From an uncultured Desulfobacterales bacterium (GTDB taxonomy: Bacteria; Desulfobacterota; Desulfobacteria; Desulfobacterales; JAHEIW01): a DNA stretch of 33,250 nt. Positions 8,420 through 15,509 of this stretch are shown here, in pieces. The number at the start of each line of letters is the position of its first letter. Positions within the stretch are counted from its first letter, which is position 1. The notes below the pieces were generated by a model. The model did no database searches. It was not told where the DNA came from and saw only the letters and a program-made list of their open reading frames with translations. The stretch is taken from NCBI GenBank assembly GCA_947259495.1, contig CAMYLV010000032.1, forward strand, positions 1 to 33,250, written 5' to 3'. The translations under genes were made by a program, and so were the position numbers.

Positions 8420-9775
8420 ATGAAACCGATAGTAGTGCTTATCTGCGGCCTGCTTTTGCTGGTCGGCTGCCACACGCCCGCGCCGCCGCCGACTCCGGAT
8501 CCGGACGCCGAGCTGATTGAAAAGGGCAGGCAGATCTTCTTCAATGAAACCTTTGACGGTAACGGTCGAACCTGCGGCACCTGCCATCCGGCAGAAAATA
8601 ATTTTGTCATTGACCCGGCGTTCATCGCCTCGCTGCCGGATGACGATCCGCTCTTTGTTGCTGAATTCAATCCCGCGCTGAAGGAAAATTTTGAAAATCC
8701 ACGGCTGATGCGGGAATTTGGTCTCATTACCGAAAATTTGGACGGATTCGACGATCTGGCCAACAAATTCACCCTGCGTGGCGTTCCACATACCCTCGGG
8801 CTGCGATTTACGATTGACAGTTCCCTGGGACCGCGCACCGGATGGTCAGGTGACGGTTCACCCGGCGACGGCTCACTGCGCTCCTTTGCAACCGGTGCGG
8901 TCATCCAGCATTTTACCAAAACCTTAAATCGGGTTGCGGGCGTTGATTTCCGCCTGCCCACCAATGCAGAGCTCGATGCCCTGGAGGCGTTTCAATTTTC
9001 ACTGGGGCGGCAGCAGGAATTAACCCTGCCCCTGCCGCTCAAGGGTACGGTGGCAAATAGAGGTCAGGCAATTTTCAACGATCTCACGCTAGGCAAGTGT
9101 TCTGCATGTCATTTTAACGCGGGCGCTAATTTTAATCCGAATATTCCTTTCCCTGTCACAGGTAATTTAAACTTTAACACCGGAGTTGAGGATTTGCCGG
9201 ATCAACCCCAAGATTTAACCGGTGAACTGGTTCCGCCGGATGATGGGTTTGGTATTCCCGGCGATGGCACCTTCAACACGCCTGCGCTGATTGAAGCGGC
9301 GGATACGGGGCCGTTTTTTCACAACAACGCGATCGAAACCATCGAAGGTTCAGTGGCGTTTTATAACGGAGATGCGTTTAATAACTCTCCGGCCGGTCAG
9401 CTTATACAGCAGGCGACCGGCAGCGGCATTAACCTGGACGGCACCCAGGTGGTGGAGGTTGCTGCTTTTTTGCGCGTTATTAATGCGCTTGAAAATATTC
9501 GGCAAAGTATTGAGCTGTTGGAACCGGTGGCCCGAAAATCTCACCAAACTGTTGAACAGGGCCTGCAGCTGCTCGATCTGGCGGGTCGGGAAACCGAGGA
9601 CAGTATTATGGTGTTATCCGCTGGTGGGCTTCATCCCGAGGCCGTTCAGCATTTAAAAGAAGCTCTGCGCCTGACCCGCAAGGCCAAGCGCAGCATTTTT
9701 TCGAAAAGCCATCTGGCGCGCCAGGCCATCGAACAACAGCAAAAAGCCCGCGCTGAACTGGTGGAAACATCCTAA
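8420..9775 (+). CDS. Di-haem cytochrome c peroxidase-like lipoprotein
   Basis: This 451-residue exported protein resembles the bacterial CcpA/MauG di-haem peroxidase family. A lipobox LLVGC ends at Cys17, so it should be acylated and membrane-anchored outside the cytoplasm. Haem c motifs are CGTCH at residues 52-56 and CSACH at 228-232, with long linkers between them. FNTPALIEAADTGPFFHNN resembles the family's distal segment before the C-terminal haem axial region. The last 90 residues are helical and charged, beyond the usual peroxidase core. The AAAGGAGG ribosome site is strong. A small exported protein follows after 31 bases and may be co-transcribed. The likely role is reduction of H2O2 or another oxidised substrate in the envelope. 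The substrate is inferred, and a non-peroxidase role is possible. Confidence 0.78.
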   Translation: MKPIVVLICGLLLLVGCHTPAPPPTPDPDAELIEKGRQIFFNETFDGNGRTCGTCHPAENNFVIDPAFIASLPDDDPLFVAEFNPALKENFENPRLMREFGLITENLDGFDDLANKFTLRGVPHTLGLRFTIDSSLGPRTGWSGDGSPGDGSLRSFATGAVIQHFTKTLNRVAGVDFRLPTNAELDALEAFQFSLGRQQELTLPLPLKGTVANRGQAIFNDLTLGKCSACHFNAGANFNPNIPFPVTGNLNFNTGVEDLPDQPQDLTGELVPPDDGFGIPGDGTFNTPALIEAADTGPFFHNNAIETIEGSVAFYNGDAFNNSPAGQLIQQATGSGINLDGTQVVEVAAFLRVINALENIRQSIELLEPVARKSHQTVEQGLQLLDLAGRETEDSIMVLSAGGLHPEAVQHLKEALRLTRKAKRSIFSKSHLARQAIEQQQKARAELVETS

Positions 9776-9806
9776 TTGATGATTACTCTGTATGGAGGAT
9801 AGCAAC

Positions 9807-10184
9807 ATGTTAAAACATATAATCATAGCAGCTACTATTTTTATTTTGATATTCGGTGCCTTTTCAGTCCAGGCCGAAAAATCCACCGAAATGTTTATTC
9901 CCATCGGCCAGTCTCCCGGTTTGTCCGGTGAGTATACGGTCATGGGGAAGATCGATCAGGTCAATGCACGGGATCAGAGCATCAAGATGTCGGGGCCTTC
10001 CGGCAGCTATACCGTTAGAATGACCAAACATACCCTTATTTATCTGGATCGCAGCAAAACACAGCTGCCCAACAGCTATGGAACGCTTGCGGATTGCAAA
10101 GTCGGAGATATGGCTGAAGTGAAGTTTGTCGACAATGCCCGCAGCAAACCCATCGAGTGGATCAAGGTTCAGAAGGCGAAATAG
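9807..10184 (+). CDS. Small exported protein of unknown function
   Basis: This 125-residue protein has a clear Sec signal peptide: lysine at residue 3, a hydrophobic run to about 20, and a likely signal peptidase I site after VQA at 21-23. The mature part of about 100 residues is polar and looks beta-rich, with VMGKIDQVNARDQSIKM and a closing VGDMAEVKFVD segment that resemble small OB-like or DUF5666-like domains. I do not recognise the family with certainty. I chose the ATG at 9807, eight bases after GGAGG; an ATG at 9792 overlaps the ribosome site. It follows the peroxidase-like gene by 31 bases, so it may act in the same envelope compartment. No catalytic motif is visible. Confidence 0.7.
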   Translation: MLKHIIIAATIFILIFGAFSVQAEKSTEMFIPIGQSPGLSGEYTVMGKIDQVNARDQSIKMSGPSGSYTVRMTKHTLIYLDRSKTQLPNSYGTLADCKVGDMAEVKFVDNARSKPIEWIKVQKAK

Positions 10185-10210
10185 CAGCGGGTGGCACAAA
10201 CCGCTAAAAA

Positions 10211-10262
10211 GTGCCGCGCCGAAGGGGCTCGGATCACATCTCCGAGCACCTCAGGCGGGCAC
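10211..10262. terminator. Strong hairpin between convergent genes
   Basis: An inner perfect stem, GCTCGGA at 10227-10233 with TCCGAGC at 10241-10247, is enclosed by an outer GC-rich pair (GTGCCGCGCC at 10211 with GGCGGGCAC ending at 10262). It lies between the ends of genes at 10184 (+) and 10290 (-). No T run follows, so its role as a bidirectional stop is inferred from position and stability. Confidence 0.4.
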
Positions 10263-10289
10263 TGCTGCCCCCGTAAAACGGCCCATCTT

Positions 10290-10529
10290 TTACATCTTTC
10301 TGGCCAGCGTGTATCCCTCCGCCGTCAGATAAGCCGCAAAGGTATCCACCCTGTCGGTATCCACTAAGCCTTTTTCAAAAAGCGATTGGATGGCGGATTT
10401 AGCAATGGCCACTGAAATCTTTAAGTGCGCCGCAATAACCGCTGTTTCAACATAACCCGGCGGTCCGGCTTCATCCCACTCATCCGCTAAAAGCTTGAGC
10501 AGATCACTTTCTATCCGATTCAATTCCAT
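10290..10529 (-). CDS. Small helix-turn-helix-like protein, hypothetical
   Basis: This 79-residue cytosolic protein has no signal or membrane segment. Residues 1-50 (ESDLLKLLADEW then VETAVIAAHLKIS and AKSAIQSLFEKGLVDTD) have the pattern of a winged-helix domain: helix, helix, recognition helix, then a short beta wing ending in YLTAEGYTLA. This resembles the DNA-binding half of MarR-like or phage-type regulators. The start has AGGTGG nine bases upstream. It is divergent from the lipoprotein gene at 10778. The family is not recognised by name. A role in regulating its divergent neighbour is possible but unsupported beyond position. Confidence 0.6.
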   Translation of the reverse strand: MELNRIESDLLKLLADEWDEAGPPGYVETAVIAAHLKISVAIAKSAIQSLFEKGLVDTDRVDTFAAYLTAEGYTLARKM

Positions 10530-10546
10530 ACTTAACCACCTGTTAA

Positions 10547-10575
10547 TTGACTCTTGATCATTTGTTGTTTATGAT
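10547..10575 (+). promoter_or_regulatory. Sigma70-type promoter for the DUF4136-like lipoprotein gene
   Basis: TTGACT at 10547-10552 and TATGAT at 10570-10575 are separated by exactly 17 bases. The transcript would start near 10582, giving a leader of nearly 200 bases that includes the hairpin at 10633-10687 before the ATG at 10778. Confidence 0.5.
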
Positions 10576-10632
10576 TAAAAAATAAACGATCTATTCAACG
10601 TGATTATGCCATTCAATAAAATTGCGCCTTTA

Positions 10633-10687
10633 AAGTGGTTGTCAAAAAAACGTTCCGTTATTCCAACGTTTTTTTCTACAACCACTT
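10633..10687. other. Long leader hairpin upstream of the lipoprotein gene
   Basis: The arms AAGTGGTTGT + AAAAAAACGTT (10633-10654) and AACGTTTTTTT + ACAACCACTT (10665-10687) pair almost completely around a ten-base loop. It lies between two divergent genes, so no gene ends on it. In the plus-strand transcript it would fall inside the leader. It could be an attenuator-like or RNA-stability element, or a small palindromic repeat. Confidence 0.55.
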
Positions 10688-10777
10688 ATACCCCAGGGCC
10701 GTATTGCGGAATATTAATAGGGGTAGCGGTATAAAGATCTTATGAATTGAATCATCCAGCATAAAAGGAGGTCGGAT

Positions 10778-11281
10778 ATGAACGGTTTCAATAAATTTCT
10801 CGTTTTGGGATTGGTGGTTCTTTTTAGTGGTTGTGCGTCGACGATCGAGCTCCCCAAGACGGTTAACTATGATTATAATGTGAATATGGATTTTTCGAAT
10901 CTGCGAACGTATGACCTGAGTCCGATCCCGACAACCGTTGGAATTGAATATCTAATGCTGGTGCGGATTCAAGACGCCATACATACCGTATTACAGGCCA
11001 AAAATGTCCAACGGTCAACCCAAAACCCCGACTTTCTGGTCAGTATTTATGGCGTCAGATCCAAAATATTTACAACCGCATGGCGGGGATTTGATTCTGA
11101 TCTAATTGCGCAAAAGGGAAAACTGATCCTGCAGTTTGTGGACCCTAAAACGAATCGGATCCTATGGTGGGGTGAGACGCGTGCGATATTAGATCCCAAC
11201 CGGAATCCGGCAGTTGAGACCCAAATGGTAAACGATGTCGTTCATCGAATTCTGCAGAAGTTTCCACCGGCGTCTTCGTGA
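10778..11281 (+). CDS. DUF4136-like outer-membrane lipoprotein
   Basis: This 167-residue protein has a lipoprotein signal peptide with lipobox LFSGC ending at Cys19. The residue after Cys is Ala, not Asp, which favours outer-membrane sorting. The body fits the DUF4136 pattern: YDYNVNMDFSNLRTYDL near the start, then a PDFLVSIYGV strand, LILQFVDPKTNRILWWGE, and a final helix with VNDVVHRILQKFPP. Family members are small envelope lipoproteins of unknown function. The AAGGAGG ribosome site is strong. The gene stands alone on its strand, ends 34 bases from the convergent gene at 11316, and has a long leader containing a hairpin. No enzymatic motif is visible. Confidence 0.8.
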   Translation: MNGFNKFLVLGLVVLFSGCASTIELPKTVNYDYNVNMDFSNLRTYDLSPIPTTVGIEYLMLVRIQDAIHTVLQAKNVQRSTQNPDFLVSIYGVRSKIFTTAWRGFDSDLIAQKGKLILQFVDPKTNRILWWGETRAILDPNRNPAVETQMVNDVVHRILQKFPPASS

Positions 11282-11315
11282 GAATCTTTTATCGAAACTA
11301 CGCTGTGAGCGGTCT

Positions 11316-11627
11316 TTACTTTTTTTTAGTTTTGCTGGATTTAAATAATTTTTTCTTTGTATTTTTGTAAAATTCGACGGCCTTATTTTTAATGGTCACA
11401 ATCAAGGGCGCGCTAATGTATTTGTAGCCTTTGTCCGTGTAGACATTTCTGGCGTTTTCCGGCGGCGGAGCGTCTGAAATATGCTTGCCTCCCCTTGAAT
11501 CCGTCCAATGATACAGCGTCATGCTGGGTTCCAGCTGCTGCTTTTTGGCTTTATCGTACCAGTCCCATCCCAGATATCCGCCCGATCCCAGAACCAGAAC
11601 AATGATGACAATCAAGGCCTTTCGCAT
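11316..11627 (-). CDS. Membrane-anchored DUF4124-like small protein
   Basis: This 103-residue protein has one N-terminal hydrophobic segment (about residues 4-22, IVIIVLVLGSGGYLGW) without a clear cleavage site, so it is probably a membrane anchor with the rest outside the cytoplasm. Residues 37-60 (TLYHWTDSRGGKHISDAPPP) match the DUF4124 pattern of a Y-x-W-x-D-x-x-G strand followed by a S-D-x-P-P turn. The C-terminus is very lysine-rich (KKKLFKSSKTKKK) and could bind acidic surfaces. An AAGGAAA site precedes the ATG. Function is unknown. It converges with the DUF4136-like gene and is not obviously part of an operon. Confidence 0.7.
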   Translation of the reverse strand: MRKALIVIIVLVLGSGGYLGWDWYDKAKKQQLEPSMTLYHWTDSRGGKHISDAPPPENARNVYTDKGYKYISAPLIVTIKNKAVEFYKNTKKKLFKSSKTKKK

Positions 11628-11743
11628 TCAAAGTTTCCTTTTTGAAGTTTCGGTATCAATAGAAAATTATACATAAATTTATCTGAAAAATCCATCTCAA
11701 GATTCGGGTCCAAGCCCGGGGAGCGCAACTACATTCTGGCAGC

Positions 11744-11772
11744 TTGACACGGCATGGGCATTTGCCTATACT
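11744..11772 (+). promoter_or_regulatory. Sigma70-type promoter for purB
   Basis: TTGACA at 11744-11749 and TATACT at 11767-11772 are separated by 17 bases, about 60 bases before the purB ATG. This is near consensus. No purine riboswitch-like structure is evident in the short leader. Confidence 0.6.
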
Positions 11773-11832
11773 TCGGCGGCTCGTGCAGAATTCAGGTTAC
11801 AAACCCCATGAACGTAAAATTGGAACCCTCCC

Positions 11833-13185
11833 ATGAATCTATCAAACTTGGAAGCTATTTCACCGGTTGATGGCCGCTATCGACGGGCGGCTGCTGCCCT
11901 CGGAAAATATTTTTCAGAAGGGGCCTTAATTAACTATCGGGTGCAAATCGAGGTCGAATATTTTATTGCGCTGTGCCGTTTGCCGCTGCCCCCGCTCAAG
12001 GGGATCGGCCAAAAGGACTTTGCATCCCTGCGCAAGATTTATAAGGATTTCTCCCTTGACGATGCGACCCGGGTAAAGGATATCGAAAAAGTCACCAACC
12101 ACGACGTCAAAGCAGTTGAATACTTTTTAAAGGACAAGTTCGATGAGCTGGGTTTGGCAGCTTACAAGGAGTTTATCCACTTCGGATTGACTTCCCAGGA
12201 CATCAACAATACCGCTCTGCCGCTTTCCATCAAACAAGCCTATCTGGCGGTGCTCAAACCGGCGCTCGCTGAAGTTTGCGCATATCTTGAAAACAAAACC
12301 AGAGACTGGGCTGATATTCCCATGCTCGCGCGCACGCACGGCCAGCCGGCTTCACCCACCACCATTGGAAAGGAACTTTATGTGTTTGTTGATCGTTTGA
12401 CGGTTCAAACCGATCTGTTACAAACCATCCCTTTTTCAGCAAAATTCGGGGGAGCCACCGGCAATTTCAATGCCCACCAGGTGGCCTATCCAGATGTTGA
12501 TTGGATTGCATTTGCGAATCATTTGGTCAACAAAACGCTGGGCCTGACGCGCTCCCGCGTCACGACCCAGATTGATCATTATGACAATCTGGCCGCATTT
12601 TGCGATAATTTTAAGCGCATCAATACTATTCTAATCGACTTGACTCGCGATATATGGACCTATATTTCTTTCGATTATTTCAAACAGAAAATAAAAAAGG
12701 GAGAAGTCGGCTCATCGACCATGCCGCACAAGGTCAACCCCATTGATTTTGAAAACGCGGAAGGCAATTTAGGCGTTGCCAATGCCCTGTTCGAGCATCT
12801 GGCCGGAAAGCTTCCAATCTCAAGGCTGCAGCGGGATCTGACGGATTCAACCGTAACCCGCAATATCGGCGTTCCACTGGCTCATACGCTCATTGGATTA
12901 AAGTCGCTGATGCGGGGATTGAAAAAATTGATTATAAGTGCGGATGTCATCCGTGCGGATCTGCAACGAAACTGGGCGGTGGTGGCCGAAGCCATCCAGA
13001 CGATTCTGCGCCGGGAAGGCTATCCCCAGCCCTATGAAGCTTTAAAGGCGTTAACCCGCACCCATAAAATCATCGACCAGAAGGCCATTGCCGAGTTTAT
13101 TGCCTCTCTGGATGTTTCCCCGGCGGTTAAAGATGAATTGCTGGAAATTACTCCCGAAAACTATACGGGAATCATTGATTTTTAA
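11833..13185 (+). CDS. purB: Adenylosuccinate lyase
   Basis: This 450-residue enzyme of the fumarase/aspartase superfamily acts twice in purine synthesis: it splits SAICAR to AICAR and adenylosuccinate to AMP, releasing fumarate each time. It resembles the E. coli type, starting with LEAISPVDGRYR. The mobile signature loop GSSTMPHKVNP (residues 293-303) contains the catalytic serine S295, and THGQPASPTT holds the general-acid histidine at 169. Length matches the E. coli enzyme. It supplies AICAR for the transformylase encoded at 777, although the two are 10 kb apart. It is a single-gene unit with its own promoter, and its stop overlaps the stop of the convergent DUF3786-type gene by four bases (TTAA). 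Confidence 0.95.
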   Translation: MNLSNLEAISPVDGRYRRAAAALGKYFSEGALINYRVQIEVEYFIALCRLPLPPLKGIGQKDFASLRKIYKDFSLDDATRVKDIEKVTNHDVKAVEYFLKDKFDELGLAAYKEFIHFGLTSQDINNTALPLSIKQAYLAVLKPALAEVCAYLENKTRDWADIPMLARTHGQPASPTTIGKELYVFVDRLTVQTDLLQTIPFSAKFGGATGNFNAHQVAYPDVDWIAFANHLVNKTLGLTRSRVTTQIDHYDNLAAFCDNFKRINTILIDLTRDIWTYISFDYFKQKIKKGEVGSSTMPHKVNPIDFENAEGNLGVANALFEHLAGKLPISRLQRDLTDSTVTRNIGVPLAHTLIGLKSLMRGLKKLIISADVIRADLQRNWAVVAEAIQTILRREGYPQPYEALKALTRTHKIIDQKAIAEFIASLDVSPAVKDELLEITPENYTGIIDF

Positions 13186-14099
13186 CCGGTTGGTCCCTGC
13201 AACAGGGCAGTGGATACCCGGTTGACAAGCCCCCAGATGGCATCCGCAGAAAACACGGCTTCAATCGAGCGATCAAACAAAACCGAAATTCGGGGTTCAA
13301 ATTCTTTATCTCCCTGCCAGAATAAGAAATACAGCGGCACCCGTGGAAAGGGGAACAGTTCATAAGCCGCATCCGCCATGTCCACCGGGCGGCCCTCCAG
13401 AAACCGGGCGGCGTCTTCAAAGCCGCTTATGTCCTGTCCATAGCGCTGCAGCAAGGGATCTGTCTGCAAGATGTGCGGTCCCTGGAAAAAATGCGCTTCT
13501 TTGAGATCTTTGACACCCACAATTTCGCGACCCAGGGGGTGAAGTTTTTTGACATTATTCAGATAAATCACGGTTACCAGCTCAAGCAGCGGGTCCTGCG
13601 TTTTTTCCCAGCCCCTGCCGTTGTCGCGCTTCAGGCAGCCCTCCGCGACGTCCATTAGCACCTCTTCGTTTAAAAAATGAAACACCACCTGATGGGCAGA
13701 AACCAGCCTGAAAAGGGTCCAATTGCAAAGGGTGTTCAAGTCCTTCGATTGCAGCTCGTCCCAAAACTGGGAAGGCACTTCCACCGGGGATTTGTCGGGA
13801 GCAAACGCCGGCGGATTTTGTCGGCGGCGACGGTTCTGCATCTGAAGGTACCCGCGGCTAAACGGGTATGGGCCCTGCGAAAAATTGTCACAGGCAAATT
13901 GAGCGCAATCCCGCAGGCAGTATTCAACCCGGTTCAATTGCGCACATGCCAGAATGGCGCAGGTACCGCCCAATAACCGTTGTTGGGTCGCCAGCTTTTG
14001 TTCGGCCAGCGGGCTGGTACCCGGGCCGCAGCTTGAGCAGGTGCCCAGCAGATTTAATTTGCAGACATCACAGTTAATACCGCAGGCGCCGGTGGGCAT
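13182..14099 (-). CDS. Cysteine-rich (DUF3795-like) plus DUF3786 protein
   Basis: This 305-residue cytosolic protein has two parts. The first 70 residues hold ten cysteines (C6, C10, C13, C21, C24, C47, C52, C61, C65, C70). The opening CGxxCxxC-x7-CxxC spacing suggests Fe-S cluster or zinc binding, as in DUF3795-type domains. Residues 110-300 match the DUF3786 pattern, ending with FPRVPLYFLFWQGDKEFEPR and VLFDRSIEAVFSADAIWGL. DUF3786 proteins are found mainly in strict anaerobes and have no established function. The stop overlaps that of purB tail to tail, so each transcript is antisense to the other's end. No ribosome site stronger than GGAGG-like (GGGAGG upstream of the ATG) is needed to explain the start. 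I infer a redox or metal-linked role only. Confidence 0.75.
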   Translation of the reverse strand: MPTGACGINCDVCKLNLLGTCSSCGPGTSPLAEQKLATQQRLLGGTCAILACAQLNRVEYCLRDCAQFACDNFSQGPYPFSRGYLQMQNRRRRQNPPAFAPDKSPVEVPSQFWDELQSKDLNTLCNWTLFRLVSAHQVVFHFLNEEVLMDVAEGCLKRDNGRGWEKTQDPLLELVTVIYLNNVKKLHPLGREIVGVKDLKEAHFFQGPHILQTDPLLQRYGQDISGFEDAARFLEGRPVDMADAAYELFPFPRVPLYFLFWQGDKEFEPRISVLFDRSIEAVFSADAIWGLVNRVSTALLQGPTG

Positions 14100-14127
14100 C
14101 GTCCAAACCTCCCGTTCAAGGGTTTAA

Positions 14128-14151
14128 GGTTCAGCGTTCAGAGGTTCAAAA
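14128..14151 (+). repeat. Repeat F (GGTTCAGCGTTCA family), copy downstream of mutM
   Basis: This 24-base segment matches the inverse of 14315-14338, inside the mutM 3' end, at 23 of 24 positions. Related runs occur at 15191-15218 and 15332-15360. All are built from GGTTCA or TGAACC units. The gap 14100-14254 holds this and other low-complexity sequence and no gene. Confidence 0.6.
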
Positions 14152-14254
14152 GTTAAATAACAGAAGAAAGGCGTCAGGCCAATAGCTCATAGCTGATAGC
14201 TCTTAGGCCAAAGGCATAAAGCTGGGATGCCAGGATGCTGGAAGGCTTGGTGGT

Positions 14255-15175
14255 TTAAAAGCTTTCGGGCTTCGCAGCCTCATGGCTTTCCGGCTTGCTT
14301 GAAGATTTGCCTTTTTTTGAACCTTTGAACGCTGAACCCTGAACCTCAATAACCTGACACACCGGACAAATATGCGTACTGCGCTGGCCGACAATGATTC
14401 GCTCAATTGTAGCGCGACATCGGGGGCACTGCCGTCCGGTGCGCCGGAATACCTTCAACTGATCACTGTTGCGGCCCTGATGTTGAGCGATGGAATAAAA
14501 GTTGGTTTTGCCGGTTCCCAATGATGTCCCCAGGTTTTTTAAGCCCCGCCTCAGCACCCTGCGTATCGCCCGATGGAGTGCCCGCATCTCAGTCTCGGAC
14601 AAAGCGGCTGCAATTCGGCAGGGGTGAATCTTCGATTCCCAGAGGGCCTCATCGACGTATATATTGCCGAGTCCGGCAATAAAGGTCTGATCCAGCAGCA
14701 GCGGCTTTAACAGGCGTTTGCGCGGCTTGAGACGGCGCGCCAAAATTTTTTGCGTAAACCCGCTTGCCAGCGGTTCCGGACCCAGGCGACCCAGTATTGG
14801 GTCGGCGCCAGGCGTCAGATAGAGGCGGCCAAATTTGCGGGTATCATGAAAGCGCAACTGCTGTCCGCCCTCGAGATCCAATAGCACATGTTCATGCTTT
14901 TTGCGGGGCTGATCAGCGGTAACCAGATGCAGGCGGCCTGACATGCGCAAATGCATGAGCAAATGTCCGCCATTTTTGAACTCAAAAACAAGGAATTTTC
15001 CACGGCGCCGGATTGCCGTTATCGTTTGCCCCTTGATCCGGCGGCAAAACGTTTTTACTGATGGCTCTGCAATCGTGCGGGCCCAGAAAACCCTTGCAGC
15101 CATTATGGTTTTACCTTCAAGACGGGCTGCCCTGAGGTCATTTACAATCGTCTGTACTTCCGGAAGTTCGGGCAT
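14255..15175 (-). CDS. mutM: Formamidopyrimidine-DNA glycosylase with extra C-terminal tail
   Basis: This 306-residue base-excision repair glycosylase/AP lyase removes 8-oxoguanine and formamidopyrimidines. The N-terminus MPELPEVQT carries the catalytic Pro2 and Glu3; the beta-hairpin lysine is K60 in RRRGKF. The H2TH region contains GLGNIYVDEALW, and the zinc finger uses CPRC (250-253) and CPVC (270-273). A normal MutM ends directly after the finger at about residue 274. Here 32 more residues follow, rich in Lys, Ser, Glu and Pro (14258-14353). That DNA contains a copy of repeat F, so the tail seems to come from intergenic repeat sequence read through to a new stop. The catalytic core is complete and should be active. 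The tail has no known role. Confidence 0.92.
   Translation of the reverse strand: MPELPEVQTIVNDLRAARLEGKTIMAARVFWARTIAEPSVKTFCRRIKGQTITAIRRRGKFLVFEFKNGGHLLMHLRMSGRLHLVTADQPRKKHEHVLLDLEGGQQLRFHDTRKFGRLYLTPGADPILGRLGPEPLASGFTQKILARRLKPRKRLLKPLLLDQTFIAGLGNIYVDEALWESKIHPCRIAAALSETEMRALHRAIRRVLRRGLKNLGTSLGTGKTNFYSIAQHQGRNSDQLKVFRRTGRQCPRCRATIERIIVGQRSTHICPVCQVIEVQGSAFKGSKKGKSSSKPESHEAAKPESF
14315..14338 (-). repeat. Repeat F copy inside mutM coding sequence
   Basis: Read on the minus strand this segment matches 14128-14151 at 23 of 24 positions. It encodes part of the extra MutM tail beyond the zinc finger. A repeat of the same family also precedes the gene (15191-15218). Confidence 0.6.
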
Positions 15176-15190
15176 TTCGGTTCGGGTTCC

Positions 15191-15360
15191 GAGGTTCAGG
15201 GTTCAAAGGTTCAGGGTTACCAGTTGCATGTCGGGAGTTTCGAGCTGCGTGATGCAAGTTTCCAGAGATCAGTGATCATTGACCAAGCGTTAGCAGCCGG
15301 AAGCAAGTTACCAGAAGCCGGCCGCCAAGGCCGAACCTCTGAACACTGACACCTGACACC
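15191..15360. repeat. Repeat F cluster upstream of mutM
   Basis: Units GAGGTTCAGGGTTCAAAGG (from 15191) and GAACCTCTGAACACTGA (from 15332, opposite orientation) lie in the 334-base gap between mutM and the acyl-CoA dehydrogenase. No gene is seen in this gap; its right part holds the promoter and dyad described separately. Confidence 0.5.
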
Positions 15361-15375
15361 TTTCTGTAATAACGA

Positions 15376-15404
15376 TTGACAACTTGAAGTCATAATCCTA
15401 TAAA
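15376..15404 (+). promoter_or_regulatory. Sigma70-type promoter for acyl-CoA dehydrogenase
   Basis: TTGACA at 15376-15381 and TATAAA at 15399-15404 are 17 bases apart, about 105 bases before the ATG at 15510. This is near consensus and is followed directly by a dyad at 15421-15435, suggesting a strong promoter under repression. Confidence 0.6.
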
Positions 15405-15420
15405 ATGGTCCAGTTTCAGG

Positions 15421-15435
15421 GACTATACCATAGTC
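15421..15435. promoter_or_regulatory. Operator-like dyad GACTAT-ACC-ATAGTC
   Basis: Six-base perfect inverted arms flank a three-base centre, starting about ten bases after the predicted transcription start. The position would let a bound dimer block initiation. The HTH-cupin regulator encoded two genes' length downstream (16719) is a plausible but unproven ligand. Confidence 0.45.
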
Positions 15436-15509
15436 GAGCACGTAAAAAAATGGTCGTTTTGTGGCCATAATTGATGACCGTCGGAATTTCCGATGATAAA
15501 GGAGCACTT

